DNA from: Phoronis australis
Lineage: Eukaryota > Phoronida > Phoronidae
Assembly: GCA_002633005.1 (NCBI GenBank)
Contig: NMRA01000167.1
Span: forward strand, 42,183-94,652
Reading direction: 5' to 3'
Length of the DNA: 52,470 bases
In this document: in pieces, positions 34,630 to 47,188 of the stretch
Position numbering within the stretch: the first letter of the stretch is position 1
Layout of the letters: each line of letters begins with the position of its first letter
Position numbers and translations under genes: made by a program
The notes under the pieces: generated by a model
Told to the model about the DNA's origin: nothing
Databases searched by the model: none
Seen by the model: the letters and a program-made list of their open reading frames with translations, nothing else

Positions 34630-37600
34630 TGACATCCGTTCCAGCACAGAACCCCTACGGTTCCTGGATGGAATCCAAATAGTGATTTGTATTCTGAGTT
34701 GGTGTTTCGTAATTCTGAGTTTCGATCCGGCTCAGCACTGGGATAGCTGTGAACGGGCTTAGCTCATTATTACATCAGGTGACACAGGCGGATGAACGAT
34801 TTTGTTGGCGGGGGTGGTCGTTTTGGTTTGCTGAAGGCGTGCTTTGGTGGTGACCCTTGAGGGGGTTTAAACCCTCCGAGGCTCTTTAGCCACACCGATT
34901 TTGAATGTTATTTGATTGTTTGTCAGCATTATTGTAAAGCGTTGAGTTGTTTAGAAATAACGTAACGACAGTTCTCCACTATTTGGCACAAAAATAATTG
35001 CCAAATGGTAATTTTCAATGGCTGATTACCTTTTTGCAACTTATGCAAATGTTGTTTAAGGACATCTGCATACAACAAACCGTGTTTGTTGTAGACTAAC
35101 ATGTGCTCATATACATGTACTTTTGTGGGTAATTAGGTCGCAAACTGGTCGCATAGAGATCGATAGATTGGTGCATCCATTGCTCACTTGTTATAATAAA
35201 GATAATGAAAAGCATTTAAAGGTAACCGACTGATGTGCGCCCAAGGTACGATATCCATGCGAACTGTATTATTATATAAAACAAAGACGCAACAAAGAAA
35301 AACAACGGTAGCGTCCCATAGGTGATAATCGTGCCCGAGGCATGGTTGCAGCAAGTTAAAAAATGCCGTGCGAGCTCCATACGACGCCATTTGGCATGGG
35401 TTAATTTAATAAAAAGAATTTCACTGGTCGACCATATCATGTCCTAAATGCGTGTTAGTGAAGAATTAACCCACAACATTACAACCTCAAGGAAGTGTTG
35501 GGCGGAAAGCCACGTTTTTGTGGTGCATTCTCATAATTCCTCTAGGCAACAGTGTTATTCAGCTGCACTTGGTTAACATTGGCGCCCCATCACCTAGGCA
35601 AGACACCGCCTGTGGACGCCGAAGGCGTACAAGCGTGCAATAGAAATGATCACTCATCGATTAATTGATTGATAAAATGAAGTATACTAAACAATGTTTA
35701 TGGAAACCGTTACCATTGAATAATAGATTGGATATAAATAGACTTTTAAAACGGCAATTGTTTCCTTTATAGTTTTGTCTTAAATATGCAAATTATGGAT
35801 AACCGTACCACAAAAATTGTAACCATGGCCTTCAGGAAAACGTGACTGACAATGGACGAATTTTAACATGGGGTCACATGAACTGCACTAATGACATGAA
35901 TGAAATTTAACTTAATTGTAAAGGTCAAGGACCCGAGAACAACAAAAAAGGGACAAAAATTTTATTCACAGGTAAGTCTGAACAGTTTTAGCTTCCTGGT
36001 TTTCTACATATTTACAATCAAAATTATCGCCAGCTCACGGCAATAAATATCGATGGTTCAATTACCCACGAGTATTGTCAACGCTGCCCCATAGGACAAT
36101 GATGGATCAATTGTTCATCATCCTGACAAATTCAAGTGGCTGCTTTAAACAAATCCATAGACACCTGCCGAATTTTGATAGCAACAAGTAAGTTATGGAT
36201 ATCTCAAACCTTATTCACAAAAATTGACCATTTTTACAATAGTTTACATATGTCTAGCAAAACACATAATCTTCATTCTTGGGGAACTTCAAATAATAAA
36301 TATATGCCATGTAGCGAGAAATAAGATTTAGCAGAACCACCTTCCAACCGCACAACGGCCTGAAAATATTGTTTACTACTTATCCGAGGTCAAAGGTTAA
36401 AGGGCTGTCACTCAAATCGAATCTCCCGCCAGGTACACAGCAGCTTCGTATGTACCCTCAGTCCTTTCATTCAAAGATAGAACGGTGGCGGGAAAAACAC
36501 AGACAAAACGCAGTTTCGATTCTGAGGGAGTTGTTTCGCCTCGCACCTCAATGCCTGTGTGGTCCCGAACACAGCAAGTTGTGAAAAGACATAAATCCTC
36601 ACCCAAATTCCTTAATTCGATAGGTAATTTGACTTTTCGTTATTTCGATATCATGCTAAAGACGTGCATTAACCACCGATTCGATTTCTGTTTTGCATTT
36701 CTTATTTGGTTTCTTATCGGTCTCCCGGGGCGTGGTCTATAACAATGAACTGTTCACCTACTTTTAAATAGGTCAACAATTGATCCCACTTCTCAGTTTT
36801 GGACGGTAAAAACAATTAACGTTTTAACGATAATTAAGTTGATTACGCACTGCAAATTCAGTTGATATTGGGACTGAATGTTGAAATGGCTAACATTGTT
36901 AAGTTATGTATAGGTTATATTGACCGAAAACAAGTTTTCACCGAATAATTAACCGAAAACTTTGAGGTTTTCAGTCATCCCAGTATAACCGGCTTTTTCT
37001 CAGCTTCGGCAAATCGACTTAATTTAAAGTTAGGAACACAAGTTCTTAAAAACGGCTCGGTGGATTTCGCTGAAACTTAATATTTATTCATTAACCTCAA
37101 AAACGCTATTAGGACTTACGATATTAAGGCCTAGATTTTACGTAATGTAACAAAGACGAATACGAATACGAATGACTGATAGTTTTTATAAAAATACCCT
37201 ACGTTTTACAAGTTGATTTGTCATAGAAACCAAACGAAAAGACTAATAAAAATTCCTAAAAGCGTTTTGAGGTAACTGGTGAAGTTTTCATTTAACAAGG
37301 GTTTCGTTAAAATCTGCCGAGGGGTTATTTTGCTATGAACATACCTTTCTTAAAATGAAAATTTTGACGATGAAAATTTGAATTAAAAAAGGTTTTCATG
37401 TAACAATAATGATAAAAAATATAAAGTATATTTTAATATTTCCTGATCTTTCATCTTTCAGAAAATATATAATTTTACTAGTTGACAAAGGTTATTTTTT
37501 ACGCACGAGTTAGAAAGGAGGTCAATAAATAAGACTTTGTGATAATTTAAACTAAATGGCTTGGCTCTAAATTCCGTTTGATCCAAGTTCAAGATAAAAG

Positions 37601-37743
37601 CGGCATATTGCGTTTTTTCAAAAAAAATTCAGTAATTACTTTAAACACCTTTTCTCTATAGCCCTACGTTACGCCATGCTTGAAAACCATTATTTTGGAA
37701 CATATCAATTTAGGAATAGGCTGCGCATATTTCTTTATTTTTT
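34630..37743. other. No gene identified
   Basis: AT-rich sequence between the solo LTR and the 1.28-kb duplication. It holds one hairpin at 35071-35093. ORFs at 36369-36742 overlap each other on both strands and lack support. Confidence 0.45.
35071..35093. repeat. Perfect 10-bp hairpin with 3-nt loop
   Basis: TACAACAAAC and GTTTGTTGTA are exact reverse complements around CGT. No context suggests an RNA gene. Confidence 0.7.
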
Positions 37744-39021
37744 CAATAAGACGAGTTAGAGTTTCGTGAAATGGCAATATCATGAGTTGAATGGAGTTCA
37801 TATATAACTTCAATGTGAAATTCAACGCATCCGTTTAAATTTGGGATTACAGTTTGATTTGAGTGCTGCGGCGGTCTTGAAACCTGCAAATCCAACCTTT
37901 TCTTCACTTCAGACATAACAATTGAAATTTGTCTCAGCTTGGTTGGTATTCAAATAAGAGGTCATTTCTTAACTTGAAAAGAATTCACAGTTCATTATTG
38001 TTGTAACCTAGTGCAAAGTTCCAGAACGCCAGGACCTCACTAGGACCTCGCCAGAAAAGCAGAACAGCTGCGAACTCTACCGTAGCTCTATAAACTGGCT
38101 GGTCTCAACGTTTTATTTTATTCGCCGGGCACAACACTTAAGCAGCGCACTCAGTTCTTTCTGGTCTCAGCAATAGCAGAAAACTCTTCACATCTGAGCA
38201 AGGAATAAGCTAGTTTCATTGCGGTGAGTGGTCTTAACCAAAATCTCGTTTATTGACCAAACAGAGGGTCTTAATCTAGCCATATACAGAAGTTTAAAAA
38301 CGTGCTGATCTTCACTGACACTGACGACTCAGTGACACAACGCATTCACTGTGCCGCCACAAGTCATTTACTGACATTCGCAATGGTGAAAAAGTTCCTG
38401 AATTAATTAACGTGATAGATAACTACGTGGTCAGAAATGGAAAGTAACTAAGTCTTTCGATGTTTTGTAAAAATTGTATGAAACGCGAAAGCTCGTCAAA
38501 ATATCTTTTGAACAATTCTTGACGAAAGTACCATCCGGCAACGTCTAATACAGAGTAATTCACTTTCCCCCTGTGAGGAAATTTCAGGAAAAAAATCACA
38601 AAATTCATGATTTTTGAAATACGCGAGAAGGAAAAACTGTGTGGTTACCACAGAGTTTCTAATCTCCCTCCCTAATCTCCCTGAGAACCCAAAAAATTTG
38701 ATGTCGGTTGGTGATTTAACATCCCTCAGTGACCTAGTTAGGGAGTTGGGTGTCGTTCCACCCGGAGGGCCTCGACAACAGGGAAGAGTGAGGCATGAAC
38801 GTGAGGTACGAAGCAGTTGATCACTGGAAGGCCGGGAAGGGAACGGACTCAAATTAAGGCGGCAGGGAAGGGGGTCGACACAAAAATGTTGAGGACTAGA
38901 GAAACTGTTATCCATTCAGAGAGTGGCAATTCTAAATAGGCCACTGGCTTTGTTTATGCTTCATGTTCTAAAAGACGCAGTTTTTCGTTTTACCGGCCGG
39001 AGTTTAAATACCCATTCTTTC
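37744..39021. repeat. First copy of a 1278-bp duplication ending at an N
   Basis: It runs from CAATAAGACGAGTTAGAG to TTTAAATACCCATTCTTTC and repeats after the N at 39022 at about 99% identity. It includes the exon-like block described at 38423-38670. Confidence 0.9.
38423..38670 (-). pseudogene. Exon-intron-exon block, unknown family (copy 1)
   Basis: On the minus strand, a donor CTCTG|TG|GTAACC (exon ends 38649), a 78-bp intron ending TTTCCTCACAG, and an exon from 38570 to the TAG at 38423 can be read. Joined in phase, the second exon starts W-GKVNYSVLDVAGWYFR, continues through QELFKRYFDELSRF and ends about 48 codons after the junction. The block at 45574-46072 (+) has the same donor, intron and second exon at about 75-80% nucleotide identity. 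In the frame that joins to exon 2, the upstream exon is closed by a TAG about seven codons before the donor, so this copy looks broken or is missing its first exon. The protein family is not recognised. It may be a gene family or a transposon-borne gene. Confidence 0.4.
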
Positions 39022-39022
39022 N
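39022..39022. other. Assembly gap (single N) between duplicate contig ends
   Basis: Same situation as at 19601, with 1.28-kb flanking copies. Confidence 0.85.
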
Positions 39023-40301
39023 CAATAAGACGAGTTAGAGTTTCGTGAAATGGCAATATCATGAGTTGAATGGAGTTCATATATAACTTCCATGTGAAAT
39101 TCAACGCATCCGTTTAAATTTGGGATTACAGTTTGATTTGAGTGCTGCGGCGGTCTTGAAACCTGCAAATCCAACCTTTGCTTCACTTCAGACATAACAA
39201 TTGAAATTTGTTTCAGCTTGGTTGGTATTCAAATAAGAGGTCATTTCTTAACTTGAAAAGAATTCACAGTTCATTATTGTTGTAACCTAGTGCAAAGTTC
39301 CAGAACGCCAGGACCTCACTAGGACCTCGCCAGAAAAGCAGAACAGCTGCCGAACTCTACCGTAGCTCTATAAACTGGCTGGTCTCAACGTTTTATTTTA
39401 TTCGCCGGGCACAACACTTAAGCAGCGCACTCAGTTCTTTCTGGTCTCAGCAATAGCAGAAAACACTTCTCATCTGAGCAAGGAATAAGCTAGTTTCATT
39501 GCGGTGAGTGGTCTTAACCAAAATCTCGTTTATTGACCAAACAGAGGGTTTTAATCTAGCCATATACAGAAGCTTAAAAACGTGCTGATCTTCACTGACA
39601 TTGACGACTCAGTGACACAACGCATTCACTGTGCCGCCACAAGTCATTTACTGACATTCGCAATGGTGAAAAAGTTCCTGAATTAATTAACGTGATAGAT
39701 AACTACGTGGTCAGAAATGGAAAGTAACTAAGTCTTTCGATGTTTTGTAAAAATGGTATGAAACGCGAAAGCTCGTCAAAATATCTTTTGAACAATTTTT
39801 GACGAAAGTACCATCCGGCAACGTCTAATACAGAGTAATTCACTTTCCCCCTGTGAGGAAATTTCAGGAAAAAAATCACAAAATTCATGATTTTTGAAAT
39901 ACGCGAGAAGGAAAAACTGTGTGGTTACCACAGAGTTTCTAATCTCCCTCCCTAATCTCCCTGAGAACCCAAAAAATTTGATGTCGGTTGGTGATTTAAC
40001 ATCCCTCAGTGACCTAGTTAGGGAGTTGGGTGTCGTTCCACCCGGAGGGCCTCGACAACAGGGAAGAGTGAGGCATGAACGTGAGGTACGAAGCAGTTGA
40101 TCACTGGAAGGCCGGGAAGGGAACGGACTCAAATTAAGGCGGCAGGGAAGGGGGTCGACACAAAAATGTTGAGGACTAGAGAAACTGTTATCCATTCAGA
40201 GAGTGGCAATTCTAAATAGGCCACTGGCTTTGTTTATGCTTCATGTTCTAAAAGACGCAGTTTTTCGTTTTACCGGCCGGAGTTTAAATACCCATTCTTT
40301 C
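39023..40301. repeat. Second copy of the 1.28-kb duplication (probable haplotype overlap)
   Basis: It is 1279 bp with scattered single-base differences and one insertion (GCTGCGAAC to GCTGCCGAAC). The level of difference fits two alleles of a heterozygous animal better than an old tandem repeat. Confidence 0.9.
39703..39950 (-). pseudogene. Exon-intron-exon block, unknown family (copy 2, probable allele of copy 1)
   Basis: It lies inside the second copy of the 1.28-kb duplication. Exon 2 occupies 39703-39850 and the intron 39851-39928. Replacements relative to copy 1 include Glu to Lys in RQELF and Gln to Pro in RFIQF. It should be counted as one locus with copy 1 if the duplication is an assembly artefact. 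Confidence 0.4.
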
Positions 40302-42237
40302 AAAACTGATGTCAAAACAGCCTGAAAAGGTGATTTTGATAAACTATATGACGAAAACTAATCTATTTTTGTTTAAATATGAGACAAGATATGTTCTTGT
40401 TGAAAACGCAACAGACGAGAAGAGGAAACAACAAGTACTGCAACAGATTCAGTCGATAATTTGGAGCGTCATTTTCTCTTAAGACGTCGCTTTGATGCAG
40501 AGCGACATCGTGTGAGAAATGGTCTGGAGCGAGTGATCCTGTCCCACATTCATAACTTTCAAATTTCTTTATTATTTTCTCCAATTATGAGAGCACAAAA
40601 AATTTCATTGGAAACATCACTGACTATATAGTAGTCCTCCGTATGTGTTTGCATTTTTGCTAGTAATTTATGAAAGTGAAGTTAGTGTTGTACAGCTGTG
40701 GCGGCCATTTTGTTTGTGCACCACCAAAAACAATTATTTCAAATTTCCGTATGCAATTCTGGTTATTTTGAGAGCATTTTATAACATATTGAACGAACAT
40801 CATTTGAGAAGAAGTTTAAGGTAACTGTGAATCTTGTTTACCAGGTTGTAATATGTGTGAATATTTAAATTCTATTAGCTCTAACCCCTACAAAGTGTAT
40901 ATTTTCTGAAAGGTGAATAAATTTCCTAACAAATTGTATTATTCTTATTTATTTGTTTTTATTTTTCACGAGATATTTTTTGACTTTGAACAGAGGTTTT
41001 AAAAAAATAGTTTTTTCAATCATATTGGTCTTTCACCAACATTTGATAACGGCATTTTCGAGGGAACCGTGTCTCCTCGCGGTGACGCAATGTGGCACGA
41101 AAAGACAGTTTCACCGATCATTTGGCGGGCCTATATTTGTGTGATTATCTCGCGTTTTCATGTTTTGCTAAGGCTTGGGTAGGACTACCTAGTTAGCCCA
41201 ATACATCTGAAATAACAAAATTCCGTTGAAGTTAGGCTTTAAACAAGACAATGGCTTGCTGTTTAACTCCTTTTGATGGAGTTTCAGTGAAAAGAAAAGG
41301 GAAGACCCAGTATCATTAAGGACAACGCTTGACTGCATACTTCAGATGCTACATAAGCGAAATGGCCTCTGCACGTGAATGTAAGACTATCAAACTTTTT
41401 ATTTCAATACGTAAATTAATTTGTCTTTTTCATTAAAGAGAGTGGTATCTCGGACTGAGATTACGTCTGCTAGTCTTCTACCTTGGGCGACGCTCGTGCC
41501 GGCGATCTTCCCAATGCCCAGCATGAGGTGAACGCTATATGCGCACGTGAGAACTGCAGTATCAGGACTTTTTGCCTTTCCTACTGAAATAGTTGACGGC
41601 CACCTAGAAAGCGTGCTACCACGTCTTGAGGAAATTTGTAAACGCGACTTGCAAAAAACAACTTGAGCCTTTCTGTCATATGGAAGCTTATTAGCTTCCT
41701 AAGGGATAACTTTCATCATGCGTTAATAATAAGCTATTATTGCAGTGCGCATGCATTAAATTTAGCATCAATATTGGCTTTTAACCTGATTTCACATTCT
41801 TACAAACTTCCTGTTCCCCTATTCAGTGAATGGACTGTTAATTGCAAAATTAATTGAAGGTTACATGAATAGTTAATGTTGAAAACTTCATGTAGCAATT
41901 AACTTAGTTGTTTAAACTTACACACTGTACTAAATAATTAAATCGACCAACGGAATTAAATCAAACTGACGCTCCGGCAACTGACATAATAATTCTTTTA
42001 TACCTGTACCGTGATATTGAAGGCACGACTGCCTCTGGTGTGCGTGAACCCGTGGTGTAGATTTTCCTATTTTAGTCTCTTTGCTTTTATTGATCACTTA
42101 ATTTAACTATTTGAATATTATACGACGCCATGTGAAGTTACTATGACAAGAAATTGATAACACGCAAATAAGTGGGATCGACGGTGACTGAGAAAAGGGA
42201 AGTAATTAGTTTTACGATGTTAGTATTCTCCATATAT

Positions 42238-42260
42238 AATGAATGTAAAGCACATTCATT
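42238..42260. repeat. Perfect 9-bp hairpin
   Basis: AATGAATGT and ACATTCATT are exact reverse complements around a 5-base loop. Confidence 0.65.
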
Positions 42261-44139
42261 GAGTTACCGAGTGTCGTGACGTTTCGTCCAAACACGTGGG
42301 TTCATAGCCACTTATAAATAATAAAGGAACGTAGGCCAAGACAACAATTGAACATGTCATTCTTAGAAGCTGGGCGCAGATCCGGGATCATGACCAGAGC
42401 GGCCTGGCCGGGAATGAAGATAGGAGGCCTAGCATGAGGGGTTTGGTCCGGGTTCCTGGAATCTTCAGGGTCCACACTTCTGTTCTCATGGAAAACTCAC
42501 TGCGGTATCTGCGGTTGGGTATTTATAACTAATGTCTACCTCATTGACGGTTCTTTAGCTAGAAGTAATCTACATCTTAGATGACATCTACCCCTATACT
42601 AGGTGTAGGCTTCACTGTAGAATTCTTGTGGAAATGGAATTCTTCAACAGAAGTTTTTACGAAAATACACTCTATGTCTTCGATTTGGGACACCGAACAT
42701 GCCACAAATGTGCAAGGTTTCACCATTTTGATATAAAAATTGATTCCCATCTATTGATCTACTTTTCAAGTTTATGGATAAGAAATAGTTTACAAGAACA
42801 CAAATATTTTTCAAATTTTTATTGTACGGAATTACGTATATTTCATTGCAGTTTTTCACAGTTTCCCGCATCCAACACCCGCAGGTTCACAACCCACAAA
42901 CAAGAATCAGCATTTGTTTACAGAATCGCTATCTGCAGCTAAGCACGCAAACGACTTTTCAATCGGTTCTAGTTTCCTTCTGCTAAACGTTTTGGTATAA
43001 CAAAAACAAACGCAATTTCCTTGCCTTTGAGAAAAAAGTAACCAAAGAGCCGACATATTCCTTAAGGAACTAGTGAAGCAATACCAAGTCTCAACCTTGC
43101 AAATTAAGAATCATAAAATTAATGTTGCGTTTAAAGTTATTTCCCTTGTTTGTGAGCATGTGATCAGGACGAATAAAAACAACTTCAAATTGTAGAATTT
43201 AAAACTTGTAAAATGATTTTGTACACAGAAGGCGAGGTAATCCGATGCTTTTCATCAGTTCACGTCTCCAATCATTTCCATCTCTGAAAACAAAGCTTGT
43301 GACCGAGACAACTTATGTCGTCGGGACATATGTCGAAAACAAACGATGCCAAAAATCACTAACCTGTGTTCAGTCGGAACTGTGAGAGTTTTGGAAAATA
43401 ACACAAGCTGTACCAGGAATATTGGAAAATAACATTAACTGTACTCGTGATGTTTGGGGGAAGGCGACAGTTGTACTCTATGATTAACGGCCACCATGTA
43501 GAGTGTATTATTAGATATTGGGGTCCCACATTTTGAGAACCAGTTTTCTCTTCTGAATAACGGGCGTCAAGTGGTTCTAATACATGAGAATAGTATTAGA
43601 TAATAGATCATAAACAATTAATAGGACATGTACTGTGGTCTATAATTAGACGTACTGGACACGTTGGGTAATTATTAATTAAAATTAAAGTTATACTCGA
43701 CATGAAGGGAAATAACGACAACCAGAGGCCAGAGCTACCGAAGGTGCTGACCACTATAACGAGTACACGAACAATGTACACGGACAACGTACACGCAGAC
43801 AATGTAACACGGCCTCTAATTCGCTATATGCGTAATACATCGCTTTCGAGTACATGGAATATGCAGCCGGAACACTTAGAAAACGCTCGCCTGGTCGCTT
43901 CCGATTTTTGTAGAATGGCAAAACTAGCCGAATGCACATGTATGTTCATTCGTGACGTCTCCGCTCATGAATAAGCAATGATGAAACGTTTACTATCTAA
44001 AGAAGTAACACAGCACAAAGCAGGCATGACCGAAAAGTACCGCTCTCGGTCTACTCAGTGAGCTAGATTGGTCTACAGCATTCTAGTAATTCGACAAAGA
44101 ACCAATGGAGTGTAAGAGGACTTAGAGTCACCCTGGATA

Positions 44140-44320
44140 GGGTTGGCCAGCCTCCATGTATTTGAATAGAGCATCTGGAACATTGCACATTGTACTTTGT
44201 AACTTGTTTATTTTGTTTTAATATTTATTTAAACTTGTTAATTGTCAGTGATAAAAGCCCTCGACGGGCTACGGTTCCCCTGTTTCTCAAACTGGAAATA
44301 ATTAAAATATTCATCTATCT
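44140..44320 (+). mobile_element. Possible 3' tail of a non-LTR retrotransposon
   Basis: A T-rich stretch leads to GATAAAAGCCCTCGACGGGCT, a short hairpin (AGCCC/GGGCT), then ACGGTTCCCCTG and an AT-rich end. This arrangement resembles CR1-type 3' ends, but no reverse transcriptase sequence precedes it. Confidence 0.25.
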
Positions 44321-45050
44321 ACACTGAACCTGGCATACTCTTTCTCTACCTAGCTTAGTAACTACTTGGGTTTTCCGTTATTAACAGACTGAAAGTGTTG
44401 TTTAGGTAAAAGGACATTACCGACGAGTAAAGTGGCTTTCTATGATCGGCCTAAGCGCGCAATCCACCTGGAAACCACCACGGTCGCGGTCTAACGCTTT
44501 GCTCAGTGGCGGATCTATAAACGCTACACCACCTCTTTAAGTGGCAGTAGTTTAAAGCTATTCACTGATGAAGTAGCTGGCCTTGTTTAAAGTAATGTCT
44601 GGCAGGCAACGGCGAGAATTGGCGATTTGCCAGGGATGTACTAATAAAATCACAAAAACACAGCAATTTTTGTTGTCACAACTCCCTAGTTAAAGCTAAC
44701 AACAAAGAACTCTACCCATACAACGATAATCTCAAAAGTACGTTTTTTTTTCGGAGGTAAAACCGATCATGTCCCTTCACGTTTTTAAAATGTCGCTTGG
44801 CGTGGTCCTGACCCGCACTCACAGCAGGACTCTACCTCCGTAACCACAGAGGGCACCTAGAAATTTGAGACGACCACGCGTAGGCCTACCCGACCCGGGT
44901 GCCGGATAAAAGCCACCTAAGCGGCAGGAAAGGCAAGATATCGTGATTGATCAATTAAACGGACGAGATTACGGCGACTGCCACGATTACGCTTTCATTT
45001 TTGAAAGCGCAACTTTTCCTTGCATTTCAAACTTCCTACCACACCCTTTC

Positions 45051-45210
45051 CAGGGGCGGATCCAGGATTTTTATTTAGGGGGGCCAGGGCAGAGAATTAG
45101 CCAGAATTTTGCCCGTCAGACGGCGCACCCCGAACTGCCAAATGGAATCTGGGAGAGTTTTAGGGGGGGGGAAGGCCATGGCCCCCTTGGCCCCTCTAAA
45201 TCCTCCACTG
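45051..45210 (+). mobile_element. Short hAT-type non-autonomous element, 160-bp form
   Basis: The ends are CAGGGGCGGATCCAGGATTT and CTCTAAATCCTCCACTG, flanked by CTTTC and CGTTC (four of five bases equal). It has the same 160-bp length as the copy at 21922-22081. It contains a run of nine G. Confidence 0.78.
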
Positions 45211-45573
45211 CGTTCATATTGTTCTTCCGGCCGTCCTCTCGAAAACTCAAACTGCGACCAAAAGCGCAACTCTTTCTTTCCATTACTCATTCGACGCCAT
45301 AACTCCGGCTAGCGTGGCAATGCCATTTGCGCCCAGAGTGTCAAAAGTCCAATGCCGACTTCAAGAGATACACAACTAAACTATTTATTGTTGGGATGAG
45401 CTTTCAACAGGAAACCGCAGTTTTTTTATTTAATGAAGTACGTGACATATGAGCCTCGGCTGCCTAAGCGCTCTCACGTCACCTCTCACGTCAGACCACT
45501 GTCAGTTGCGGTCTATGAACGCTTTCAGTCTTGGATCTGCATGCAGTCGTAGTTAGAAGTGAATCTCTGTAAG

Positions 45574-46072
45574 ATGGTTTTTAAAGAGGCCTGGAATGCA
45601 ATAAACGAACTAAATTGCAATCTTGAAAGTGGTTCTCTGCCACTGAAACAGAATTCCAGCTACTCAAGATTTTTAATTTTTGTCGATATCGAAGCATTTT
45701 TCCTCTGTCAACTGCTCACCGCTTCGTCGATTTTTCTTCCACATGGCAAAGCAAGTCTCCTTATTTGGTATTGGCAAGACATAGACGTAGCACATTTCCC
45801 TTATATGGAAAATGTGACCTTTGACCTCAAGCGACTTCCAGCAACTGACTGTGAATGCATGGACGCATTTATTGCAAGTAGGAAGAGGTTTATGGAACTG
45901 TGGTAACTACAGTTTTTCCTTCGGGCGTAGTTCAAAAATCGAGAATTTATTGTTTTTTTTTTCTGGAAAAATTTCTTCACAGAGGAAGTGAAATACTTTG
46001 TACTAGACTTTGCGAGATGGTACTTACGTCAGGAATTGTTTAAAATATATTTTTGACGAGCTTTCGCGTTCT
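45574..46072 (+). pseudogene. Diverged copy of the exon-intron-exon block, apparently frameshifted
   Basis: A 110-codon ORF starts at ATG 45574 (MVFKEAWNAINELN) and reaches a conserved donor CTGTG|GTAACT at 45902. An 80-bp intron ends TTTCTTCACAG at 45982. The next exon encodes EVKYFVLDFARWYLRQELFK, clearly related to the minus-strand block at 38423. Two bases are missing just after the acceptor, so splicing at the conserved donor gives an immediate stop. An extra T in the ATATTTTTGAC stretch breaks the frame again. An alternative donor at 45877 (GCAA|GTAGGA) would restore the first frame only. The first-exon product is not recognised. Confidence 0.4.
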
Positions 46073-46260
46073 ATGCCTCTCTAAAATTACAAACAAGAAA
46101 AACTAGATGCCAAGAAATATTTCTAAAAATATTTAAAGATCTGGAACACGATGGAAAAATGTATTAGTCGTTAAAAACAATTAACTTTGTTTTATTTCAT
46201 GACCAATCTTAAAAGGATACCAAACCCGGTTTTGACCTATTAACAGACAGTAAAAATTAC

Positions 46261-46431
46261 TTTCCCATCCAGTTCTCTGAACGAAAATAATTCTCTATAA
46301 CCCTCGGCACCCTCAAAAGTTTGGATGGAAAATAAGTCCTTTTCAAAATCTGCTAAACGAGCAAGCATGACCAACGCTTTTATTGAATTGCAAAGCAACT
46401 GTGGGAAAAGACCACCATGATGTCTGGCAAT
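46261..46431 (-). other. Orphan exon-like ORF, family unknown
   Basis: The minus-strand reading is 57 open codons, phase 0 at both ends, between acceptor GACATGTCACAG and donor GGGAAA|GTAATT. The product starts IARHHGGLFPQLLCNSIKAL, followed by an alternating hydrophobic and charged pattern that looks more protein-like than most ORFs here. Upstream and downstream exons are not found. Confidence 0.22.
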
Positions 46432-47188
46432 CTGTGACATGTCAAGTATGAATTTTCAGTTTATTCCTCAAAACTTGGAAGATTGACGCCAATGTTACAT
46501 CAGCAGGTTACAGAACGAGGATTGGTTCAAATCATCAAAACAGGGTTTATTTTAGATTAATTTGGATAAAAAAAATTATTTGGCGAAATGTAATCTCCGC
46601 AAACTCTGTTGCTTTATCATATTTTTTTGCTGCACTTCTAATCCGATATGGGTGAAATTTACAAAAAAAGTTTGTATTATGAATACCGGTCGCTTGTTTT
46701 TGGTTGTAATCGGCAGCAAAATGGCGCTGTGGTGGCATTTTTTCATTATTGGTTTGTAGAGCCACACGGCTCCGCTGTCTCTGGAGGGATTAGTTTTTGA
46801 TTTTTTTCTTTGGATAGATCATAGGCTACCGTCAATGTGCCATTTGTATTTACCAAAGACCGTTCTCGAGCTATTCGAGATTTTCTGATTACCGCTCTTC
46901 TATTAATTGAGTTTTTGTGGTGTTTGTTCGTCGACCTTCTTGACGGGTTTCTCTGAAATAAAATTTGGTATGTGGATAAATCTTTTCAAGTGCTATCAGC
47001 ATTGTGAAACCCGGCGCTACCACTTACAGTTCTCGAGATGTTCGAGAATTGATTTCGCCAAGTGTCGCTCCTCAGAGCGCTTTCATATGCAGTAATAATA
47101 TTCATCCAGTCCATGGAATGTTTATGTGATAATTTCGGAGTAATGCTGAGGGTTTTACGTGGACTGCTGGAGCGGTGGTGACTAGCCG

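Larger units (their letters stand above)
40302..45050. other. No gene identified
   Basis: A 90-codon ORF at 43702-43974 (+), starting MKGNNDNQRPELPKV, is not recognised and lacks splice evidence. The possible retrotransposon tail at 44140-44320 is the only other candidate feature besides one hairpin. Confidence 0.45.

Noticed and set aside
38496-38915. 139-codon minus-strand ORF (repeated at 39776-40195)
   Set aside because: It reads straight through the conserved intron and its splice sites in a different frame from the conserved exon, so it is unlikely to be the real product.
42375-42475. GGGCGCAGATCCGGGATCATG, resembling a hAT-type end
   Set aside because: No opposite terminus or target duplication could be found.
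44504-44530. CAGTGGCGGATCTATAAACGC, resembling a left end of the hAT-type family
   Set aside because: The matching right end was not found within several hundred bases, so it is left as a possible fragment.
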